Origin: Fusibacter ferrireducens
GTDB lineage: Bacteria; Bacillota; Clostridia; Peptostreptococcales; Acidaminobacteraceae
Assembly: GCF_015352425.1 (NCBI RefSeq)
Contig: NZ_JADKNH010000019.1
Span: 1 to 64,000, forward strand
Length of the DNA stretch: 64,000 nucleotides
Reading direction: 5' to 3'
Positions 18,575-27,657 of this stretch are shown in pieces. The notes beneath the pieces were generated by a model, which did no database searches, was not told the origin of the DNA, and saw nothing but the letters and a program-made list of their open reading frames with translations. The stretch's first letter is position 1; each line of letters opens with the position of its first letter. A program made the position numbers and the translations under genes.

Positions 18575-18796
18575 CATAGAGCGCTTTATTGTTCGGAATA
18601 GTTGTATCGTTTGAGTCGAAGTTTGTGCCATGGTTTGCATTGTAAATCATAGATTTTGTTCATGTCTTTTTAAATTCAATGAATGGTAATGTGCAATATG
18701 GGTATAAGGTCCATGAATAGTCAGAAAAAAATATTTATAAGTGGTTAAAATAAGGGTATAATAGTTATTATAATACAGGAGTGGAGGGTTTGAGAT

Positions 18797-19714
18797 ATGA
18801 TGCTTGATAAGAAAGATGGAATATTACTCGAAAGTGGCACTGGTGAAGTAGAAATTTTACATTTTACAGTTGCAGGAGAACATTATGCTATCAATGTTGT
18901 AAAAGTCAAAGAATTATTGCAGATCGAAAATGTTTCTAAAGTACCGAATTCTCATCCTGCGATATCAGGCATTTCTTTGATTCGAGGCGAGATGATTTCT
19001 GTTGTTGACCTGATGTATGTACTGGAAAATAGAAAGAACGAAAAAGTGAGTGGCGGTATGACCTTGGTTTGTGAATTCAACAAAATAAAGGTAGGCTTTG
19101 CCATTGATTCAGTACTTGGAATCCATCGGATCGGTTGGAATAAGATCATGAAACCAGATGATATCACTTCCAATTCTTTAATTATTGGGAATATTAATCT
19201 TAATGAGCAGATCATTATGTTACTTGATTTTGAAAAAATAGTTATGGATATCAATCCAAATACTGGTATCAATATGGAACGCGTGAAGAATATAGAGATC
19301 AAAGATCGATCAAAATATAAAATTGTCTTGGCAGATGATTCGCCTATGATTCGTAAGGTTTTATTGGATACATTGACATCAGCTGGATTTACAAAACTCA
19401 AATTCTTTGACGATGGGATGCAAACCTATGACTATCTGATGCTATTGGCAGAGAAAAAAGGGGAAGCTTTTGCAGAGGATATTGATCTTTTGATTACAGA
19501 TATTGAAATGCCCCAACTTGATGGACATGCACTTACAAGAAGAGTTAAAGAGCACAAGATTTTGAAAAAATTACCGATTATCATATTTTCATCATTGATC
19601 ACAGACGATTTATTGCATAAAGGTGAAGCAGTAGGTGCTGATGCCCAAATGAGTAAACCTGAAATTGAGAATTTAGTGGTGCTAATTGATAAAATGTTAA
19701 AAATAAGAGACTAG
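18797..19714 (+). CDS. cheV: Chemotaxis coupling protein CheV (CheW + receiver)
   Basis: 305 residues. The CheW-like domain (about 15-165) includes LHFTVAGEHYAINVVKVKEL and GISLIRGEMISVVDL. The receiver domain (about 175-305) includes VLADDSPMIRKVLLD (acidic pair), DLLITDIEMPQLDGH with the phosphorylated Asp, and MSKPE with the conserved Lys. CheV couples receptors to CheA and takes part in adaptation through phosphorylation. GGAGGG lies eight bases before the ATG. It stands alone here; a large chemoreceptor gene lies 18 kb downstream. Confidence 0.92.
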   Translation: MMLDKKDGILLESGTGEVEILHFTVAGEHYAINVVKVKELLQIENVSKVPNSHPAISGISLIRGEMISVVDLMYVLENRKNEKVSGGMTLVCEFNKIKVGFAIDSVLGIHRIGWNKIMKPDDITSNSLIIGNINLNEQIIMLLDFEKIVMDINPNTGINMERVKNIEIKDRSKYKIVLADDSPMIRKVLLDTLTSAGFTKLKFFDDGMQTYDYLMLLAEKKGEAFAEDIDLLITDIEMPQLDGHALTRRVKEHKILKKLPIIIFSSLITDDLLHKGEAVGADAQMSKPEIENLVVLIDKMLKIRD

Positions 19715-19772
19715 AGCTTACTTTAATAGCGCATCTCAATAAGTCACATATAGAGTTACCATGAATTCAAAT

Positions 19773-19823
19773 AAAACCCTAGAAATCATTGCGTGGAAAA
19801 TCGCTGGATTTCTGGGGTTTTTG
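19773..19823 (+). terminator. Terminator of cheV
   Basis: A 15-bp stem (19773-19787 with 19807-19821, one G-U) with T-rich 3' flank. Confidence 0.8.
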
Positions 19824-19904
19824 TGTTCTAAAATGCCCATGAGACTCTTTTTTTTACAAAATTATAAATTGAGATCCCTTATATAGGAATGACTACATAA
19901 AAAA

Positions 19905-19933
19905 ATTAAGTATTATTAAACAAAATACTTAAT
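19905..19933. promoter_or_regulatory. Candidate operator: 10-bp inverted repeat
   Basis: ATTAAGTATT (19905-19914) and AATACTTAAT (19924-19933) form a perfect inverted repeat ending seven bases before the -35 box of the pot operon. The sequence TAAACAAAAT inside it (19917-19926) recurs at 19995-20004 downstream of the -10 box. A likely binding site for the XRE-cupin regulator (inference). Confidence 0.5.
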
Positions 19934-19939
19934 ATCATA

Positions 19940-19968
19940 TTGACGAGTATAAAATCATAAAGTATAAT
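19940..19968 (+). promoter_or_regulatory. Promoter of the XRE-cupin/pot operon
   Basis: TTGACG, 17-nt spacer, TATAAT; about 140 bases upstream of the regulator start, in a 396-base gap that also holds the cheV terminator and the operator-like repeats. Confidence 0.8.
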
Positions 19969-20110
19969 AAATCGAGTGAAAAGTTTAGTAATAATAAACA
20001 AAATGCAACCGCTTTTTTAGATGGAAATAGGTCATTGGGTTAAAGATAGTTTTAGAAAAAAAGTGTGTATGAATTCACTTTTTAAACTTATAAAAAAAGG
20101 AGAATTGGTT

Positions 20111-20650
20111 GTGAATATTGGTGAAAAGATTAAAAGGATTAGACTTGAAAACAACCTAACACAAGAGGAGCTAGCGGATCGATGTGAGTTATCGAAGGGA
20201 TTTATATCTCAACTTGAAAGAGATATGACGTCGCCTTCAATTGCAAGCTTGGTTGATATACTTGAAAGTTTAGGGACAAATTTACAGGAATTTTTTAGTG
20301 AGACTGTAGATGAAAAAATCGTCTTTAAAAAAGAAGATTTTTTTGAAAAAGAAGATGAAGAAGTGGGCTATAGACTAGAGTGGATTATTCCAAATGCACA
20401 AAAGAATATGATGGAGCCCATAATGCTGACTTTAGCGCCGAATGGAGCATATGATGAACATGATCCACATGAAGGCGAGGAATTTGGCTTTGTCATATCG
20501 GGTTCAGTCGTGGTGAGATTGGGCAATAAAAAGTATGTGGCGAAGGCTGGAGATACTTTCTATTATAAAGCGAATAAGAGTCATGAAATCATTAACAAAG
20601 GCAAGCGCGAGGCGATTATCATATTAGTGGGAACACCGCCAAATTTCTAG
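20111..20650 (+). CDS. XRE-cupin transcriptional regulator of polyamine transport
   Basis: 179 residues from the GTG at 20111, preceded by AAGGAG; the frame is open further upstream but a start there would add an atypical tail. The N-terminal helix-turn-helix (about 3-60) reads IRLENNLTQEELADRC, SKGFISQLERDMTSPSIASL. The C-terminal cupin (about 100-178) has EGEEFGFVISGSVVVRLGNK and AGDTFYYKANKSHE. This architecture (PuuR-like) is known to sit directly before potABCD and to respond to polyamines. It is 15 bases before potA and is probably autoregulated through the repeats at 19905-20004. Confidence 0.88.
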   Translation: MNIGEKIKRIRLENNLTQEELADRCELSKGFISQLERDMTSPSIASLVDILESLGTNLQEFFSETVDEKIVFKKEDFFEKEDEEVGYRLEWIIPNAQKNMMEPIMLTLAPNGAYDEHDPHEGEEFGFVISGSVVVRLGNKKYVAKAGDTFYYKANKSHEIINKGKREAIIILVGTPPNF

Positions 20651-20665
20651 ACATTGGAGGGCGTC

Positions 20666-21715
20666 ATGGAAGATAAAATTTTAATGGGGAGAAGCTTAAC
20701 TAAAAGTTATAACGGCGTTGAAGTTGTCAAAGGCATTGATTTTTGGGTTAAAAAAAATCAATTTTTGACCATATTGGGTCCAAGTGGCTGTGGTAAAACG
20801 ACAACACTTAGAATGCTTGCTGGTTTTGAAATGCCCACAAACGGACAAATATTTTTTGAAGGGAACGAAATCACAGATTTGCCACCATATAAGAGACAAA
20901 TTAATACGGTCTTTCAAAAATATGCACTTTTCCCCCATATGAATATTTACGAAAATATTGCATTTGGACTCAGAATAAATAAAATTTCTGAAAAAGATAT
21001 TAAGATTAAAGTGGCCAAAATGCTTGAATTGGTCAATTTAAGTGGATTTGAAAATAGAAAGGTCAATTCCTTATCAGGTGGGCAACAACAGAGAATTGCA
21101 ATTGCCAGAGCACTGGTCAACGAACCCAAGGTCTTATTATTGGATGAACCTCTGGGAGCACTTGACTTAAAGCTGAGAAAGGACATGCAAATTGAGCTTA
21201 AAAATATGCAAAGAGAGTTGGGCATTACTTTTGTATATGTAACGCATGATCAAGAAGAAGCACTGACCATGTCCGATAAGATCATTATAATGAATCAAGG
21301 CGAAATTCAGCAAATTGGAACGCCGATTGACATTTATAATGAACCTGAAAATGCGTTTGTTGCAGATTTTATAGGAGAGAGTAACATCCTAGATGGTATT
21401 ATGCATCAAGATCGAAAGGTCTCTTTTGCAAACAGGCAATTTGAATGTGTGGATACGGGATTTGACAAGGATGAACCTGTGGACGTTGTCGTCAGACCAG
21501 AGGACATAAAAATAGTAAGCACAGAAGAAGGGCACATAAAAGGTGTTGTTACATCTGTTGTCTTTAAGGGCGTTCACTATGAAATGATCATAAAAGGTGC
21601 GGCTAAAGATTGGATGGTTCATAGCACTCAAATGGCTGAAGAAGGGAGTGCCGTAGGCCTGTTAATTCTTCCTGATGATATTCATATTATGAGTAAGGAG
21701 GCCATGAATGCTTAG
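20666..21715 (+). CDS. potA: Spermidine/putrescine ABC transporter ATPase
   Basis: 349 residues from the ATG at 20666 (TTGGAGGG five bases upstream). Walker [21 protein letters not shown]-loop, signature LSGGQQQRI, Walker [16 protein letters not shown] and H-loop [10 protein letters not shown] are intact; the C-terminal TOBE region (about 270-345) contains [12 protein letters not shown]. Matches PotA of the CUT1-like polyamine importers. Overlaps potB by eight bases. Confidence 0.93.
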   Translation: MEDKILMGRSLTKSYNGVEVVKGIDFWVKKNQFLTILGPSGCGKTTTLRMLAGFEMPTNGQIFFEGNEITDLPPYKRQINTVFQKYALFPHMNIYENIAFGLRINKISEKDIKIKVAKMLELVNLSGFENRKVNSLSGGQQQRIAIARALVNEPKVLLLDEPLGALDLKLRKDMQIELKNMQRELGITFVYVTHDQEEALTMSDKIIIMNQGEIQQIGTPIDIYNEPENAFVADFIGESNILDGIMHQDRKVSFANRQFECVDTGFDKDEPVDVVVRPEDIKIVSTEEGHIKGVVTSVVFKGVHYEMIIKGAAKDWMVHSTQMAEEGSAVGLLILPDDIHIMSKEAMNA

Positions 21716-22544
21716 AAAGATCTCATCAAGTTCTTATTTGGTATGGAGTTTGCTTTTCATCATAATTCCAATTGTAATGGTTGGATTTTTAAGCTTTACA
21801 CCTGTGGAGGGTAGTGGCCATACAGGTTTTTCGCTTGAAAACTATAAAAGATTTATGGAACCTATCTATTTGAAAGTACTATTGCGTTCTGTGGAAATTG
21901 CATTTAAGGCGACCTTTATTTGCTTTTTAGTGGGTTATCCAATGGCCATGATTCTGGCGAAGATGGACAATCGGATCAGAAACTTAGCAGTAATGTTATT
22001 TGTCGTGCCCATGTGGATGAATTTTTTACTCAGAACATATGCGTGGATGACTATTTTAGGTAAGAACGGCATCCTAAATAAATTTTTGTCTCTATTTCAT
22101 GTGGAACCGTTGACTTTTTTATATTCTGAAGGTGCAGTCCTTTTAGGGATGGTATATAATTTTCTGCCCTTTATGGTTTTGCCGATCTATACCGTTTTGA
22201 CAAAGATGGATAATAATTTAATAGAAGCGGCTGAAGATTTAGGTGGAAATAAAATCACGGTCTTTAGAAAAATAATTTTCCCACTGTCTTTACCAGGAGT
22301 TGTTTCAGGGTTTTCAATGGTGTTTATGCCCGCAGTGAGTACATTTGTCATAACCAATTTGCTTTCTGGCGGTCAATATATGCTCATCGGGAACCTTATA
22401 GAACAGCAATTCCTCGTGGTGAATGATTGGCATTTTGGATCTGCAATTTCAATGTTCCTAATGGTTTTGATACTCTTAACCATGTCTGTGATGAATCGAT
22501 TAGGTGCTGGAATTGGTGAAGAAGGGAGCGCAGGCATATGGTAA
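21708..22544 (+). CDS. potB: Spermidine/putrescine permease PotB
   Basis: 278 residues, six membrane segments, with the PotB-typical [22 protein letters not shown] and the EAA loop [28 protein letters not shown]. Forms the channel with PotC. Overlaps both potA (eight bases) and potC (seven bases), which indicates translational coupling. Confidence 0.92.
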   Translation: MLRKISSSSYLVWSLLFIIIPIVMVGFLSFTPVEGSGHTGFSLENYKRFMEPIYLKVLLRSVEIAFKATFICFLVGYPMAMILAKMDNRIRNLAVMLFVVPMWMNFLLRTYAWMTILGKNGILNKFLSLFHVEPLTFLYSEGAVLLGMVYNFLPFMVLPIYTVLTKMDNNLIEAAEDLGGNKITVFRKIIFPLSLPGVVSGFSMVFMPAVSTFVITNLLSGGQYMLIGNLIEQQFLVVNDWHFGSAISMFLMVLILLTMSVMNRLGAGIGEEGSAGIW

Positions 22545-23311
22545 GCAAGTGGGCTAAAAGGTTTTATACCATACTGATTTTTGCTTTTTTATATGCCCCC
22601 ATAGTTGTTTTAATGGTGTTTTCCTTTAATGATTCCAAAAATACAGCGAAATGGGAAGGCTTTACTTTTAGATGGTACCAGACTTTAAGCGAGAACAGCT
22701 TAATCATGAAAGCACTTTATTATACGGTACTTGTGGCAGTTGTTTCCGCGTTAATCGCTGTGGTGATGGGGACATTGGCAGCCTTTGGCATTCACTATAT
22801 GAAGACTTGGCGTCAGAAAGTGGTTTTAAATATTAACAGCATTCCTATTTTAAACCCGGATATTGTAACAGGGATATCGCTAATGACTTTGTTTGTGGCG
22901 TTCAAAATGGAACTTGGACTCGTCACGATGATCTTAGCGCATGTGACCTTTAATGTTCCCTTTGTGGTCTTATCGGTGTTACCTAAGCTTAAGCAGATGT
23001 CTGGAGATACGCTTGAAGCTGCAATGGACCTTGGGGCAACGCCGTGGTATGCGTTTAGGAAAGTAATCTTGCCAGAGATCAAACCTGGGATTATCACAGG
23101 GGGATTGATTGCTTTTACCCTATCTATTGATGATTTTGTCATCAGTTACTTTACCACGGGCAATGGTGTGACCAATCTTTCAATTGCCATCTACTCCATG
23201 GCAAAGCGTGGCATAAAACCTGAAATTAATGCATTGGCAACATTGATGTTTGTTTTTGTATTGGTGATGTTGATTTTGATCAACAAACGCACTAAAATTG
23301 AAGAAATTTGA
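22538..23311 (+). CDS. potC: Spermidine/putrescine permease PotC
   Basis: 257 residues, six membrane segments. FNDSKNTAKWEGFTFRWYQ after the first membrane segment, NPDIVTGISLM and the EAA loop DTLEAAMDLGATPWYAFRKV are characteristic of PotC, as is the late FTLSIDDFVISYFTTG. Partner of PotB. Confidence 0.92.
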   Translation: MVSKWAKRFYTILIFAFLYAPIVVLMVFSFNDSKNTAKWEGFTFRWYQTLSENSLIMKALYYTVLVAVVSALIAVVMGTLAAFGIHYMKTWRQKVVLNINSIPILNPDIVTGISLMTLFVAFKMELGLVTMILAHVTFNVPFVVLSVLPKLKQMSGDTLEAAMDLGATPWYAFRKVILPEIKPGIITGGLIAFTLSIDDFVISYFTTGNGVTNLSIAIYSMAKRGIKPEINALATLMFVFVLVMLILINKRTKIEEI

Positions 23312-23369
23312 TCGACTCAAATGAAAAAAAATAAAGAAAAAATTTAAATTAGAGAGAGGGACGTGAAAA

Positions 23370-24407
23370 ATGAAAAAGAGTATTGTAGTGGTATTGATGA
23401 TTGCATTAATTGCGACGATGTTTGTAGGATGCAAGAAGGATGATCAAGTGGTTTTAAATGTGTACAACTGGGGTGATTATATTGATGACAGCATCTTTGC
23501 TACGTTTGAAGATGAGACAGGTATAAAAATTAATTATGAAACATTCGCCACAAATGAAGAGATGTATACAAAGCTTAAAAAAGGTGGCACTCAGTTCGAT
23601 ATAGCCATTCCATCAGATTATATGATAGAGAAAATGATTAAAGAGGATATGCTTGAAAAAGTGGATCTATCCAAAATTCCAAATTATGCGAATATCGATG
23701 AGCAATTTAAAAATTTGGATTTTGACCCCAACAATGAATATTCAGTACCCTATTTCTGGGGGACTGTGGGAATTATATACAATACAAAACTCATTTCTGA
23801 AGATATAGATTCTTGGAATGTGCTTTGGGATGAAAAGTATAAGGGTATGTTTACCATGGTAGACTCTCAAAGGGATTCTATTATGGTGGCGCTTAAAAAG
23901 TTGGGGTATTCGATGAATACCAAAGATGTGGCTCAGCTTGAAGAGGCGAAGCAATTGCTCATTGAGCAGAAACCCTTAGTGCTTGCATACGTAGGGGATA
24001 ATGTAAAAGATATGCTCATCAGTGAGGAAACAGCCATGGCTGTAGTTTGGTCAGGAGAAGCCAGCACAGTGATTCAAGACTATGATTACTTTAAATATGC
24101 ACTTCCAAAAGAAGGTTCTAATAAATGGTTTGACAACATCGTCATTCCAAAAGGTGCTGAGCACATTGATGCAGCACATCAATTTATCGATTTTCTATGC
24201 AGAGGAGATATCGGTTTTAAAAATGCGGATTATGTGGGCTATTCCACATGTAATAATGAGACTTTGAAGTTAATTGATCCCTCACTAATCGATACAACTT
24301 ATGCTTATCCTAAAAAAGAATGGATCAATAATTTTGAAATATTCTTAGATCCTGGTGATTTTGTCAAAGAATACGATCGCGTTTGGACTGAAATAAAAGC
24401 AAATTGA
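23370..24407 (+). CDS. potD: Spermidine/putrescine-binding lipoprotein
   Basis: 345 residues with a lipoprotein signal (lipobox FVGC, Cys at about residue 21). VLNVYNWGDYIDDSIFATFE is the PotD N-terminal signature; YSVPYFWGTVGIIYN and AVVWSGEA are binding-cleft segments of the family. Anchored on the outer membrane face, it delivers polyamine to PotBC. Last gene of the operon, followed by a strong terminator. Confidence 0.92.
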   Translation: MKKSIVVVLMIALIATMFVGCKKDDQVVLNVYNWGDYIDDSIFATFEDETGIKINYETFATNEEMYTKLKKGGTQFDIAIPSDYMIEKMIKEDMLEKVDLSKIPNYANIDEQFKNLDFDPNNEYSVPYFWGTVGIIYNTKLISEDIDSWNVLWDEKYKGMFTMVDSQRDSIMVALKKLGYSMNTKDVAQLEEAKQLLIEQKPLVLAYVGDNVKDMLISEETAMAVVWSGEASTVIQDYDYFKYALPKEGSNKWFDNIVIPKGAEHIDAAHQFIDFLCRGDIGFKNADYVGYSTCNNETLKLIDPSLIDTTYAYPKKEWINNFEIFLDPGDFVKEYDRVWTEIKAN

Positions 24408-24458
24408 TCATTTGAGGCTAGAGTTCTAATAATGTTAATGATATAATAAAGAGGATTA

Positions 24459-24483
24459 AAAAAGCCCAAGATTTGGGCTTTTT
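24459..24483 (+). terminator. Terminator of the pot operon
   Basis: 11-bp stem AAAAAGCCCAA/TTGGGCTTTTT with a 3-nt loop, ending in a T run. Confidence 0.9.
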
Positions 24484-24512
24484 ATCTATAAACCTTTTAC
24501 AAGGGGGCAAAA

Positions 24513-25334
24513 ATGATTATTGATGGACGCGAAATTGCAAAAAAAATAAAAAGTGATGTCAAAGAAAGTCTCAGTAGTTGTCTGAGAGCACCAAAAGTAG
24601 TGGCAATTATACTGGGAGATAATCCTTCTTCAGAATCGTACCTAAAAATGCTTGAGAAAACATGTACAAATGTGGGGTTTGACTATGAACTCTGTCGATT
24701 ATCGGATACAGCTTCTGAAATGGAACTGTTGGCGTTGATAGATGAAAAAAATAAAGATGACAGTATAAATGGCATTTTGGTGCAGATGCCTCTACCAGCG
24801 CATATCAGTCAAGAGAAGGTGCTCATGCATATTGATCCCGTAAAAGATATAGATGGTTTTCATCCGCTGAATGCTGGAAGACTCTTTAAAGGGGAAAAGG
24901 CCATGAGACCTTGCACACCCTTGGCAGTGGTTACGATTTTAGACGCTTTAAGCATAGATTTAAAGGGTAAGAATATAGTAGTGATTGGTAGAAGTAACAT
25001 TGTGGGCAAACCACTTGCTATCATGTTAATGCAAAGACATGCTACGGTTACCGTTTGCCACTCACGCACGCAAAATATTGCTCAGCATACGAAAGCCGCT
25101 GATATTGTGATACTGGCAGTGGGCAAACCTGGGTTTTTAAAGAAAGACATGGTTACTGAAGAGACCATTGTCATAGATGTTGGTACGAATGAAGTCGATG
25201 GCAAATTGGTTGGAGATGCTGATTTTGATGCATTAAAGGATTACGTCAAAATGATTACCCCAGTGCCAGGTGGTGTAGGCCCAGTGACAAATGCGGTACT
25301 TTTACTAAATGTTTTGGAACACTTTGAACTTTAG
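24513..25334 (+). CDS. folD: Methylene-THF dehydrogenase/cyclohydrolase
   Basis: 273 residues, slightly shorter than the usual 280-290. N-terminal catalytic domain motifs DNPSSESYLKMLEK (with the catalytic Lys), GILVQMPLPAHI, DPVKDIDGFHPLN; NAD(P)-binding motif VVIGRSNIVGKPLA and the signature PVPGGVGPVTNAVLL. Catalyses two reversible steps between methylene- and formyl-tetrahydrofolate. AAGGGGG precedes the ATG. Confidence 0.95.
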   Translation: MIIDGREIAKKIKSDVKESLSSCLRAPKVVAIILGDNPSSESYLKMLEKTCTNVGFDYELCRLSDTASEMELLALIDEKNKDDSINGILVQMPLPAHISQEKVLMHIDPVKDIDGFHPLNAGRLFKGEKAMRPCTPLAVVTILDALSIDLKGKNIVVIGRSNIVGKPLAIMLMQRHATVTVCHSRTQNIAQHTKAADIVILAVGKPGFLKKDMVTEETIVIDVGTNEVDGKLVGDADFDALKDYVKMITPVPGGVGPVTNAVLLLNVLEHFEL

Positions 25335-25376
25335 ATAAGTAATGTTTTGGGAAGCCTAAAAGGAGAAGAGATACCT

Positions 25377-27026
25377 GTGAATATTTTTGGTGTTATATTA
25401 GTGATTGGATCAGTTGTGGGCACTGTGATCTATTATATGAACGAGTCAAAAGAACATATAGAGATTGATCCGTATCATGATTATGAAAAGATATTGGATG
25501 CTGCCTTGACTTACAAGGAAGAAAAAGAAGAGTATGCTAAAGATTTTTCGAAGTTAATCCCTTATATTTCCAAAAAAGAGATCGTTGCGTCAAAGCGGTA
25601 TGCTCTATCACTTGATGGTAAATTTTTAACAATAAGTAATTTGCCAGAAGAAGAAGCCTCTAAATTAATCAACGAAATTGGAGGCGAATCTTATATCAAT
25701 GGTAAATTTACTTATCTAACTTTATTGCGCAAGAATGATTTAAGTAAAATAAAACCCATTGCACACTTTAATATTAAACCGGATTCAAAAATTAATACGA
25801 CAAGTGTTATTCAATACGATACAAGTGGCTGTATCGCTGAAGACAACGAGATTGTTGAAAAGAAATGGGAGAACAAGCAACTCACGTTTAAAGAACCGGG
25901 AACGTATACAATCCGATTAAAAATCAAAGATCGAAATGGCAATTGGTCGGATTCATTTGAACGTGATATTAAGGTTTCAGAAGAGATGGGGATTAAAGAC
26001 ATTGAATGTTATGATTCGACAATGTTTATTGTTTACAAAAATGGCAAAGTGTTGTCAAAGAGTAAAAATGAGTTTGGACAACTGGGTATAGGGAATCTTA
26101 ATCCAATTTCAGACCTGAAATACAACAGTTTACACGATAGTATTTCCCAGATTGCTTGTGGGGAAAATTTCACGATATTTAAATTAAATGATGGCACAGT
26201 CTGCGCTGCTGGCAGCAATCGTTATGGAGAATTGGCTTCAGGCGATAAAAATCCAAGTAGAACATTGAATGTGATCTGGGGACTGGAAAATGTGAAGCAA
26301 GTTGCTGCAGGCAAGCATTTTGCAGCTGCACTTGATCTCAATGGCAATGTTTATGTTTGGGGAGATAATTCTGAAAATCAACTTATGAAAGAAGATGTTT
26401 CGGAATCCACAATGCCTTTGAAACTGGAAGGTGTTGAAGGGATTAAATCCATAGCACTTGGCTCTAATTTTGGCTTTGCTGTTCAATATGATGGCACGGT
26501 GATAGGCTGGGGAGATAATACGCATGGGCAGCTTGGACTTGGTTTTAAAGGGCGTATTTCAGAACCTACGATGACGCTGTACAAAAATGTTGCCTTTATG
26601 ACTGCTGGAGAAAAATTCTCTATTGCGGTATCTGAAAACGGACGTGTGTATGGGACTGGAAATAATGCCTATGGTCAACTTGGTACGAAGGGCAAATCGG
26701 AAATTTTCTTCCCGGCAGAAGTTTTAAAAGTAAAGGATATCATGGAGGCACATGCTAAAGAATCTTTGGTAGTAGCTGTCAATAGAATTGGGAAAGTATT
26801 TGTATGGGGCAATTTTAATGCCCCAGGCATCAAACCTATCTATGAGCCTGAGGAAGTCATAGGGCTCAGCTATGTTTATAGTGCCAGCAACACCGGTAAA
26901 AAATGTTATTTGATTGATGGCAATAATGTGCTTCATGTTATTGCAGATTTATCAGGAAAAAATGAGACAAAACAACTTTATTCGAGTTTCTATGAATTTT
27001 ATAATCTTGAAGGTAAATCCAAATAA
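25377..27026 (+). CDS. Membrane-anchored PKD + RCC1-repeat protein
   Basis: 549 residues from the GTG at 25377 (AAGGAG at 25360-25365; an in-frame TTG at 25347 precedes that site). An N-terminal hydrophobic signal-anchor (about 3-20) is followed by a charged helical region, a PKD/Ig-like domain (about 130-205, ending PGTYTIRLKIKDRNGNWSD) and at least six RCC1 (ATS1) repeats (about 215-535), seen as recurring NEFGQLGIG, NRYGELASG, VYVWGDNSENQL, VIGWGDNTHGQLGLG and NNAYGQLG. RCC1 repeats build a seven-bladed propeller used for binding proteins or nucleotides. Probably extracellular. It follows folD by 42 bases but functions are unrelated. Confidence 0.8.
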   Translation: MNIFGVILVIGSVVGTVIYYMNESKEHIEIDPYHDYEKILDAALTYKEEKEEYAKDFSKLIPYISKKEIVASKRYALSLDGKFLTISNLPEEEASKLINEIGGESYINGKFTYLTLLRKNDLSKIKPIAHFNIKPDSKINTTSVIQYDTSGCIAEDNEIVEKKWENKQLTFKEPGTYTIRLKIKDRNGNWSDSFERDIKVSEEMGIKDIECYDSTMFIVYKNGKVLSKSKNEFGQLGIGNLNPISDLKYNSLHDSISQIACGENFTIFKLNDGTVCAAGSNRYGELASGDKNPSRTLNVIWGLENVKQVAAGKHFAAALDLNGNVYVWGDNSENQLMKEDVSESTMPLKLEGVEGIKSIALGSNFGFAVQYDGTVIGWGDNTHGQLGLGFKGRISEPTMTLYKNVAFMTAGEKFSIAVSENGRVYGTGNNAYGQLGTKGKSEIFFPAEVLKVKDIMEAHAKESLVVAVNRIGKVFVWGNFNAPGIKPIYEPEEVIGLSYVYSASNTGKKCYLIDGNNVLHVIADLSGKNETKQLYSSFYEFYNLEGKSK

Positions 27027-27051
27027 GTGTTTAAATCATATGTTTTTTATG

Positions 27052-27196
27052 TATAATAGTAAGTAAGAAATAATTATAAGGTGTTGGATTAGATTTTGTA
27101 GCGAGAACGCATGTAAGTCATCGGCTACTCAGATGATTATATGAGGCTATAATCGATTAAAAAGGATTCAACTCATATAAGACAGGAGTGATCGGG
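27052..27196 (+). other. Structured 5' leader of the PilZ gene
   Basis: After a TATAAT box (27052-27057) the leader can form GTAGC/GCTAC with an internal loop, and ATATGAG (27140-27146 region) pairing with CTCATAT just before the ribosome site. It does not contain the conserved core of c-di-GMP-I or -II riboswitches that I know. Function undecided. Confidence 0.35.
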
Positions 27197-27547
27197 ATGA
27201 GGGAGAGAAGAAGAGCGCATAGAATACCTTATCAAGCAATTTTGACAATAGATGAGGTGTACAATCAGCAAGATGTCATTAAGGAATCTAGAAAGATTTC
27301 TATTGAAGTTGTGGATATTTCCAAAGGTGGCATTGGATTTATTGCGAAGGAAGAATTGCCATTAAACTATTATTTTAATGCAAAAATTGATTTGGGTAAT
27401 GGGCGAGAGTTTTACAGTGTTTTAAGAATCATGCGCAAAGAGCTATTGTCTAAAGGTTATAACTATGGTTGTGAGTTTACGGGTTTAGCAGATATTTTAT
27501 CGCTCTATATTGATGAGTTTGAGGAAGAAGTTTTAAGTGAAGGATAA
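27197..27547 (+). CDS. PilZ-domain cyclic-di-GMP receptor
   Basis: 116 residues from the ATG at 27197 (CAGGAG eight bases upstream). It contains both c-di-GMP-binding motifs of PilZ: RRAHR (RxxxR) at residues about 4-8 and DISKGGIGF (D/NxSxxG) at about 47-55. A stand-alone PilZ protein normally changes conformation on binding c-di-GMP and acts on a partner such as flagellar or export machinery; the partner is not adjacent. A 140-base structured leader precedes it. Confidence 0.88.
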   Translation: MRERRRAHRIPYQAILTIDEVYNQQDVIKESRKISIEVVDISKGGIGFIAKEELPLNYYFNAKIDLGNGREFYSVLRIMRKELLSKGYNYGCEFTGLADILSLYIDEFEEEVLSEG

Positions 27548-27565
27548 ATCTAATGTGTAGTAGAA

Positions 27566-27592
27566 AAGGCCAGCGATTTCGCTGGCTTTAAT
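27566..27592 (+). terminator. Terminator of the PilZ gene
   Basis: 10-bp stem AAGGCCAGCG/CGCTGGCTTT with a 4-nt loop. Confidence 0.8.
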
Positions 27593-27657
27593 TGTCAAAT
27601 TGATTAATTGTCAGATAGATATAAGCGTTTTAAAAACAAATTGAGATGGAGGGCAAA

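Noticed and set aside
27052-27196. Cyclic-di-GMP riboswitch upstream of the PilZ gene
   Set aside because: The GEMM-I core (GGACGCAAAGC-type) and the class II core are absent on inspection.
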